From Candidatus Latescibacterota bacterium (GTDB lineage Bacteria; Latescibacterota; UBA2968): DNA of 7,026 nucleotides. Positions 1-3,228 of this stretch are shown here, piece after piece; positions within the stretch are counted from its first letter, which is position 1; each line of letters begins with the position of its first letter. The stretch covers positions 1 to 7,026 of the forward strand of contig JABIFK010000243.1 in NCBI GenBank assembly GCA_018650745.1, in the 5' to 3' direction. Below the pieces are notes generated by a model. That model did not search any database and was not told where the DNA came from. It was given only the letters and a program-made list of their open reading frames with translations. A program made the position numbers and the translations under genes.

Positions 1-278
1 GCTTCCTTGTCACCGCGCGAAGCCATAATGTTAAGGTTGGGCGGGCAACCGGTCCTTATGTATGGCTCTTGCTTCCATGTCTCCGGGTCGTCCTTCATGA
101 TACCCCGTTCCTCAAGCTCGCGCCAGGCACAGGCCACGATATCCGCCGCGATCTGTTTCGAGACCGCGCCCTTAACCAAGACCCAGCCATGCTCAAGGAA
201 GTGCCGCGCTTCCGTCGACGACAGAGTGGTGCACTTGGCCATCGACTGCTCCATCATTGCTTCAAAAGCTGCGTTCAT
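1..278 (-). CDS. Phytanoyl-CoA dioxygenase (PhyH)-like protein, N-terminal part only
   Basis: The frame is open from an ATG at 278 to the left edge (92 codons visible, no stop), so the gene continues outside the window. The first residues are helical, followed by HFLEHGWVLVKGAVSKQIAA and then a helix ending in RELEERGIMKDDPETW. This is the usual opening of PhyH-family 2-oxoglutarate/Fe(II) oxygenases: 'the enzyme finds a hydrophobic V-x-V-K/R-G strand, then a helix'. The iron-binding HxD and distal His would lie beyond the edge and cannot be checked. A GGAG ribosome binding site lies 7 nt before the ATG, which supports this start. It begins 21 nt after the brnA stop on the same strand, so it may be read from the toxin-antitoxin promoter. 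Its base composition is much richer in G+C than brnA (38/60 at 121-180 against 22/60 at 481-540). Family assignment rests on the N-terminus only; substrate unknown. Confidence 0.68.
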   Translation of the reverse strand, partial: MNAAFEAMMEQSMAKCTTLSSTEARHFLEHGWVLVKGAVSKQIAADIVACAWRELEERGIMKDDPETWKQEPYIRTGCPPNLNIMASRGDKE

Positions 279-299
279 CGTGCATCTCCACTCTAATTT

Positions 300-560
300 T
301 CACTTTGCGGATGTGTCATTGACTAAATAGGGGGCGGTTTCGGCCTTAAGTCGTTCTACCAACCAAACTTTAATGATTGATTGACGCGTAACACCTATAC
401 GCGCCGCTTCCCGATCTAAAGAATCGACGACCCAAGAAGGGAAGTCAACATTGATACGTTTGTGTTCTTGGTTAACACGACGTGCTGTCGAAAGATCAAG
501 AGCATCTACGATGTCTTCTTTGTTTTCATCGAATTTTTTTTCAAAATCCTTAGCGTTCAT
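300..560 (-). CDS. brnA: BrnA/CopG-type ribbon-helix-helix antitoxin
   Basis: This 86-residue protein is a complete antitoxin of the CopG/BrnA type that pairs with BrnT toxins. Residues 1-27 form an acidic N-terminal arm. The segment RRVNQEHKRINVDFPSW (residues 27-43) supplies the DNA-binding beta strand, and residues 44-72 supply the two helices, with the typical REAARIGVTRQSIIKVWL. A dimer of such proteins binds DNA, represses its own operon and neutralises the toxin. The ATG at 560 is chosen because AAGGAG lies 10 nt upstream; a TTG nine bases earlier would sit almost on that site. The start overlaps the end of brnT by 11 bp, which is normal for this operon and suggests coupled translation. 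The C-terminal tail after residue 74 is short and probably flexible. The gene shows no damage, unlike its toxin partner. Confidence 0.88.
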   Translation of the reverse strand: MNAKDFEKKFDENKEDIVDALDLSTARRVNQEHKRINVDFPSWVVDSLDREAARIGVTRQSIIKVWLVERLKAETAPYLVNDTSAK

Positions 561-813
561 ACAGTTCAATCTCCTTCTTGCGAGATCTCCTAACAGAAAT
601 CAAGCGAATATACTCATTTCGGTAGGTAATAACAGCTGACCAATGTTTTGCACCAATCAGTCCGATAACGAGGAATCAAAGCTCATCATCAGACTTTGCC
701 TGGATTTCGAGAACGTCGGGATTTTTCCAGAGTTCCTGAGCGACCAGAAAATCGATGCCCGGCTTTTCCTGATTTGCTTTGCTTTTGTCTTCATCAAACT
801 CAAAATCCACCAT
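550..813 (-). pseudogene. brnT: BrnT-family ribonuclease toxin, interrupted by an in-frame TGA
   Basis: Read from an ATG at 813, the frame gives a BrnT toxin of the usual length (87 sense or interrupted codons): MVDFEFDEDKSKANQEK at the start, IDFLVAQELWKNPDVLEI in the middle, and HWSAVITYRNEYIRLISVRR near the end, closing with ELYER and a TAA inside brnA. BrnT proteins are small RelE-like RNases. Codon 46 is TGA (676-678), between DDEL and FLVIG; relatives normally have Arg there, so one C-to-T change in CGA explains it. Everything after the stop is still in frame and well conserved. In addition, residue 18 is Pro where the family has the His of the 'KHG' motif, a second likely loss-of-function change. 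TGA is used as the normal stop in brnA and in other genes here, so recoding is unlikely. No convincing ribosome binding site precedes the ATG. Together these suggest an inactive toxin beside a retained antitoxin. Confidence 0.82.
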
Positions 814-815
814 GA

Positions 816-828
816 GTATAAATTACAC
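816..828. promoter_or_regulatory. Imperfect palindrome just upstream of brnT, possible BrnA operator
   Basis: The 13 bases GTATAAATTACAC form an inverted repeat with 5 of 6 matching arm positions around a central A/T. The site ends 3 bp before the brnT start. BrnA-type antitoxins repress their own operon by binding short palindromes in this position, so this is the natural candidate operator. The match is short and AT-rich, so chance is not excluded. No good -35/-10 pair was found around it. Confidence 0.3.
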
Positions 829-917
829 CTTTTTTACTCATTGGACAATGTGAACGTCTTCATCCGCGAAATCTTCTCCAACAAGGCACTACGTTCGCTT
901 CCTGGCAACCTTGCGAC

Positions 918-1028
918 TCATTTTAAGCACCCATCATCATTACCAAGAAAAATGATTTTCTCTCCTGATAGAATATAGACTTCTCCAGGGGGATTTGCGC
1001 CTTTGAGGTCTCCCCTCGGGGTCACCAT
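918..1028 (-). other. Possible small ORF, 36 codons, or gene remnant
   Basis: From an ATG at 1028 the minus strand reads 36 residues before TGA, including DLKGANPPGEVYILSGEK and FLGNDDG, which looks more protein-like than the surrounding sequence. Its stop overlaps another ATG (ATGA at 918-921), but that next frame ends after ten codons. No ribosome binding site precedes the start, and the palindromic terminator lies 23 bp upstream. It is on the same strand and upstream of brnT. It could be a small gene, a fragment of a larger lost gene, or chance; I do not recognise a family. Confidence 0.15.
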
Positions 1029-1050
1029 AAAAATACAGTCTGTTGATACC

Positions 1051-1086
1051 AAAAGCCCTTCTGGATTCGAATCCAGAAGGGCTTTT
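1051..1086. terminator. Perfect 36-bp palindrome, bidirectional Rho-independent terminator
   Basis: Two 18-base arms (AAAAGCCCTTCTGGATTC and its exact complement) meet with no spacer at 1068/1069. The transcript would form a stem of up to 16 pairs closed by a UCGA loop, flanked by A-runs on one side and T-runs on the other in both directions (GGGCTTTTT rightward, GGGCTTTT leftward). It lies about 190 bp past the stop of the leftward secreted-protein gene and would separate that transcript from brnTA. Confidence 0.85.
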
Positions 1087-1273
1087 TCATTTGATGGTAT
1101 CTCTATTCAGGTAACATGTTCCAAGATGAGTTCTTCCGCTGCTCGGGTGTGGCAAACTCAAATGTACCATGTAAATCTTGAATATATACATTTACGTCTT
1201 GAGATGTCCACGATTACAAATCACATCAAATTTCGCCTATTCAACTTTTCGAACGGACATTTTTCCTTGTAAG

Positions 1274-1810
1274 CTAAAATCCTATGCTGGGAAAATTGCC
1301 TTTATCATACTTAGCACTGGCCCCCCAAGCGATGGTTTTGGTTGTTGCGTCTACCTTACCAACGTGATACCATAGATCGCTGGCCCCCGTGTGGGACTGA
1401 TGCACCTCCACCACCACATTTCCCCTGAGAGCCAGTGTTGGGATTTGCCCACGGTCATACTTGGCACTGGGCCCCCAGTCAATTTCAACCGTTTCAGGAT
1501 TGATCTTACCCACCCGACACCACAAATCAGTAGTGGCGTGCCCTTGATGTACCTCCACCACCAAACTGCCGTCAGTGTCAACCATGGGTGTGTGTCCCTT
1601 GTCGTATTTGTGACTGTCTCCCCATGCAATGGTAAGACTTTCCGAGTCTACATTGCCGACGCGATACCAAAGCTGGCCCCCACTTATCGACTCATGAACA
1701 TCAACCACATAATCATCACCAGAAGCTAGTCCAATCCCCAACACCAAAGAGAAAACCATCAACCCCAGAATTTTTAGTTTCGAGACGTGAGATCTTGTTG
1801 TCTTTACCAT
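1274..1810 (-). CDS. Secreted protein with three tandem 49/50-residue repeats
   Basis: A 178-residue protein of unrecognised function. Residues 1-31 form a Sec signal peptide: a basic start (MVKTTRSHVSKLK), a hydrophobic core (ILGLMVFSLVLGIG) and a likely cleavage after Ala-Ser-Gly, so the mature part is exported to the periplasm or outside. The rest is almost entirely three repeats beginning near residues 34, 83 and 132. Each has V-V-x-V-H-E/Q, then L-W-x-x-V-G-x-V/I, then I-x-W-G-x-S-x-KYD-K/R-G and a closing Pro. The equivalent Trp residues are 48, 97, 147 and 63, 112, 162. Such aromatic, glycine-rich beta repeats suggest a beta-rich binding module (lectin or propeller-like), but that is inference. 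There is only one Cys in the mature chain (98). Strong AGGAGG lies 6 nt before the ATG. It has its own promoter candidate (1950-1977) and no operon partner. Confidence 0.85.
   Translation of the reverse strand: MVKTTRSHVSKLKILGLMVFSLVLGIGLASGDDYVVDVHESISGGQLWYRVGNVDSESLTIAWGDSHKYDKGHTPMVDTDGSLVVEVHQGHATTDLWCRVGKINPETVEIDWGPSAKYDRGQIPTLALRGNVVVEVHQSHTGASDLWYHVGKVDATTKTIAWGASAKYDKGNFPSIGF
1277..1711 (-). repeat. Three protein-level tandem repeats within the secreted protein
   Basis: The repeats occupy about 1565-1711, 1418-1564 and 1277-1417. The period is 49 residues between the first and second copy and 49-50 between the second and third, owing to one extra residue before the LW motif in the last copy. 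They are similar as protein but clearly diverged as DNA, so this is an old duplication and not a recent tandem expansion. The last copy ends a few residues short of a full unit. Confidence 0.85.
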
Positions 1811-1851
1811 TTGAAGCCTCCTGAAATATGAAGTTCAGCGCCTATAAAATC

Positions 1852-1870
1852 GGCCAACGATTTGTCGGCC
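1852..1870 (-). promoter_or_regulatory. Hairpin in the leader of the secreted-protein gene
   Basis: On the minus-strand transcript, GGCCGAC and GUUGGCC pair over 7 positions (one G-U) around an AAAUC loop and are followed by GAUUUUAU. The shape is that of a weak terminator, placed 41 bp before the start codon within the expected 5' leader. It could attenuate transcription, or be the terminator of something read from further upstream. The T-run is interrupted, so the effect is uncertain. Confidence 0.3.
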
Positions 1871-1949
1871 TCTTACTTGAGGTGCGCAATATCAAACAAT
1901 TTGACCTTTTAATTGATAAAATAGCGAATCAAATGCCGTTTTAAACGCG

Positions 1950-1977
1950 ATTTTACAAACCGTTCGTGAGTTGACAA
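1950..1977 (-). promoter_or_regulatory. Candidate sigma-70-type promoter for the secreted-protein gene
   Basis: TTGTCA (1972-1977) and TAAAAT (1950-1955) on the minus strand each match the consensus at 5 of 6 positions and are 16 bp apart. Transcription would begin near 1943, giving a leader of about 130 nt that includes the hairpin at 1852-1870. It overlaps a rightward promoter candidate. Confidence 0.5.
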
Positions 1978-1999
1978 TCCATTTGAGGTCGCTCATATT
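1971..1999 (+). promoter_or_regulatory. Candidate rightward promoter overlapping the leftward one
   Basis: A perfect TTGACA (1971-1976) is followed after 17 bp by CATATT (1994-1999, 4 of 6). The expected start near 2006 lies some 26 nt ahead of the small ORF at 2032, which has its own ribosome binding site. Its -35 box shares bases with the -35 of the leftward promoter, so the two could compete for RNA polymerase. Confidence 0.4.
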
Positions 2000-2031
2000 T
2001 ACTACTTAAAGTAAGCGTCCCGAGGTTAAAC

Positions 2032-2175
2032 GTGCACAACTTACGCCGAGAAACAGTTACCTTACGTCATGAACGCGACATTAAAAAAAGTGTGGACCAT
2101 ATGTTAGACAACCCAAAAGCGAGTTTCAAGTCACGATGTGTTTATATTGCTCCTAACTGTCTACAAAGGCGTTAA
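2032..2175 (+). CDS. Candidate small protein, 47 residues, unknown
   Basis: A GTG at 2032 opens a frame of 47 codons ending in TAA at 2173-2175. GAGG lies 6 nt before the GTG, and the promoter candidate at 1971-1999 lies just upstream, so all parts of a small gene are in order. The product is basic, with a predicted helix near ERDIKKSVDHMLDN, two Cys residues, no signal peptide and no membrane segment. I do not recognise a family. Alternatives are a chance ORF in a long intergenic region or the head of a decayed gene; the frame that follows (2176-2278) is not open. Confidence 0.35.
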   Translation: MHNLRRETVTLRHERDIKKSVDHMLDNPKASFKSRCVYIAPNCLQRR

Positions 2176-2213
2176 CACGTTGGTCCTCCCGCAGCACCTT
2201 CCCCTTTTATTTA

Positions 2214-2248
2214 GTACCAATTGACCCCTCTTAAAATTTCATTGGTAC
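2214..2248. repeat. Inverted repeat GTACCAAT-N19-ATTGGTAC
   Basis: Two exact 8-base arms at 2214-2221 and 2241-2248 are separated by 19 bp of AT-rich DNA. The centre-to-centre distance of 27 bp is near two and a half turns of the helix, and the loop would be long for a terminator with no T-run following. It may be a pair of regulator half-sites upstream of the cyclic-nucleotide receptor gene. Confidence 0.35.
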
Positions 2249-2278
2249 CCGGATTGAATTTGCTTAACATGATGGTAA

Positions 2279-2407
2279 TCACTAAGCCGTGCCACCATAG
2301 AGCGCGATGGCCAATTTGCCGATGCAGTTGAAAGACTCAAGCCTTTTGTGCCCGATATTGAACGGCGCGTGATCAATGCGGAGATAAACTTGGCATCCAT
2401 CCACTAA
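2279..2407 (+). pseudogene. Probable 3' remnant of a lost gene
   Basis: After a TAA at 2276-2278, 42 codons read open to a TAA at 2405-2407, with a protein-like sequence: ERDGQFADAVERLKPFVPD then IERRVINAEINLASIH. It has alternating charged and hydrophobic residues typical of helices. There is no ATG, GTG or TTG near its beginning, so it cannot be a normal gene by itself. It ends 11 bp before the start of the next gene, the spacing of an operon partner. The simplest reading is the C-terminal tail of a gene whose front was deleted, once co-transcribed with the cyclic-nucleotide receptor. I do not recognise the family. Confidence 0.4.
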
Positions 2408-2418
2408 AAGAGTAAGCT

Positions 2419-2871
2419 ATGGCAAAGATCGATGTGACGCGACATATCAAGATTGTTGAGAAAATTCCATTTGTAAAAAACTTGTCAATCCGTCAAATAC
2501 AGCAAGTGCTCAAAGCTGGCAATCTTGAAACCCATCCTTTTGGAGCCTCCTTGTTTCGACAAGGCGATAAAAGCCTGGGATTATATATCCTGTTGGCTGG
2601 TGAACTCGTCGTTCAAGACGGAAACACGGAGATCGCACGCGTTAAACCCGTGGACATAGTGGGCGAAATGGGCGTGGTGAGCAATGAACCTCGATCCGCA
2701 ACCATCAAAGTCACTCAAGAGGCTACATTGATCTCTGTAAGTAAGATGCAATTTGATGTATTGCTGAAAAACGATGTTGATATGGCGGCTCGTATCTTCC
2801 GCAATATGCTGGATTCTCTGATTGGGAAGTTGCGTTCCACCAATGAACACATAAAGTCAGGCGTTCTTTAG
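2419..2871 (+). CDS. Stand-alone cyclic-nucleotide-binding domain protein
   Basis: A 150-residue protein consisting of one Crp/Fnr-type cyclic-nucleotide-binding domain (about residues 14-128) plus a short helical tail. The beta roll is visible in FGASLFRQGDKSLGLYILLAG (40-61, cut here as motif) and ELVVQDG, and the phosphate-binding cassette is GEMGVVSNEPRSATI (82-96). Glu83, Arg92 and Ser93 occupy the positions that contact the ribose and phosphate of cAMP in Crp, so ligand binding is likely. There is no helix-turn-helix, no kinase or channel domain, and no membrane segment: the protein is a cytosolic receptor that would have to act on a partner. AAGAG, 6 nt before the ATG, is a modest ribosome binding site. 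The possible gene remnant just upstream may have been its operon partner. Which nucleotide it binds cannot be told from the sequence. Confidence 0.85.
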   Translation: MAKIDVTRHIKIVEKIPFVKNLSIRQIQQVLKAGNLETHPFGASLFRQGDKSLGLYILLAGELVVQDGNTEIARVKPVDIVGEMGVVSNEPRSATIKVTQEATLISVSKMQFDVLLKNDVDMAARIFRNMLDSLIGKLRSTNEHIKSGVL

Positions 2872-2881
2872 GCGTGCGGAA

Positions 2882-2895
2882 GCCCTTGTGAGGGC
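2882..2895. other. Short GC hairpin between convergent genes
   Basis: GCCCT-TGTG-AGGGC forms a 5-pair stem 10 bp after the stop of the cyclic-nucleotide receptor gene. It is followed by a run of six A rather than T, and in the other direction by TTCC, so it does not look like a classical terminator on either strand. It may still slow polymerase between the convergent genes. Confidence 0.3.
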
Positions 2896-2993
2896 AAAAA
2901 ACAATTTGAGGGTGACCTGTGCATCGGCTAAATGAGATCGAGACTAAAATACAAGCAGCCACCGAGATTTAGTTACCATGGTTACTCATGTCG

Positions 2994-3161
2994 TTACAAA
3001 CCCACGTATATTGCGACACCGCCCAGACTACAACACACGGCACCACGTTTGGATGAGTTGTGTTCTTCTACTCTGCGATCAAGGTCAACGGTGATGCCTG
3101 TGTAGAGCGTCCCGTCCTTGCATTTGAGGATGTAGAGATAGTAAAGAAAATGACCACACAT
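2994..3161 (-). CDS. GIY-YIG nuclease-family protein, C-terminally truncated
   Basis: From the ATG at 3161 the product has 55 residues. It starts as a typical single-domain GIY-YIG protein of the YhbQ/UvrC-like group: YYLYILKCKDG, then LYTGITVDLDRRVEEHNSSK. Visible active-site positions are Tyr10, Tyr20-Gly22, Arg29 and His34. Full-length relatives have 80-100 residues; here the sequence becomes atypical after residue 41 and stops at 55, so the later helix with the metal-binding Glu is missing. The protein is probably inactive. An in-frame ATG at 3221 would add 20 non-family residues and lie 8 bp from the kinase stop; it has only a weak GAGAG upstream, and the domain itself begins at the 3161 start. 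Co-transcription with the kinase upstream is likely. Confidence 0.6.
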   Translation of the reverse strand: MCGHFLYYLYILKCKDGTLYTGITVDLDRRVEEHNSSKRGAVCCSLGGVAIYVGL

Positions 3162-3171
3162 TGACCACACA
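3151..3171. repeat. Tandem 11-bp repeat at the start of the GIY-YIG gene
   Basis: TGACCACACA occurs twice in direct succession, 11 bp apart. It covers the chosen ATG at 3161. Such short tandem units can arise or vary by replication slippage, and a change of one unit would shift the frame between the upstream ATG at 3221 and the domain. Confidence 0.6.
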
Positions 3172-3228
3172 CCAACCGCTGGCTTCTCACCCACCCGACG
3201 GCTCTTAAGGTGGCCTTTCATCCATATA

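Larger units (their letters stand above)
829..1273. other. Intergenic stretch without a convincing gene
   Basis: Between brnT and the secreted repeat protein there is no gene I can recognise. It contains the 36-bp palindromic terminator (1051-1086), a GC-rich segment at 1009-1028 (GGT..CCCCTCGGGG..ACC) that could fold into a small hairpin, and a 36-codon minus-strand ORF at 918-1028 described separately. The rest is AT-rich and shows no repeat or RNA gene signature that I can support. Rightward reading frames that cross the terminator look non-coding, with unlikely composition. Confidence 0.5.

Noticed and set aside
676..678. TGA recoded as an amino acid in brnT
   Set aside because: TGA ends brnA, the histidine kinase and the complete phyH gene in this window, and there is no sign of a selenocysteine context, so a nonsense mutation is simpler.
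643..978. Rightward 111-residue reading frame
   Set aside because: It lies antisense to brnT and its sequence is low in protein-like pattern; the brnT frame on the other strand explains the conservation.
961..1050. Structured RNA such as 6S, SRP RNA or tmRNA ahead of the palindrome
   Set aside because: Only a small local hairpin at 1009-1028 is seen; no conserved core of these RNAs is present.
1060..1080. T-arm of a tRNA gene (GGATTCGAATCC)
   Set aside because: The loop has an extra base compared with a T-loop, the motif is part of a perfect palindrome, and no acceptor, D or anticodon arm is found upstream.
1391..1729. Rightward 112-residue frame opposite the secreted repeat protein
   Set aside because: It is the antisense shadow of the repeats; the leftward frame has a signal peptide, a strong ribosome binding site and regular repeats.
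2882..2895. Terminator after the cyclic-nucleotide receptor gene
   Set aside because: The GC hairpin is followed by A-runs on the plus strand and by TTCC on the minus strand, so the T-run required for a Rho-independent terminator is missing in both directions.
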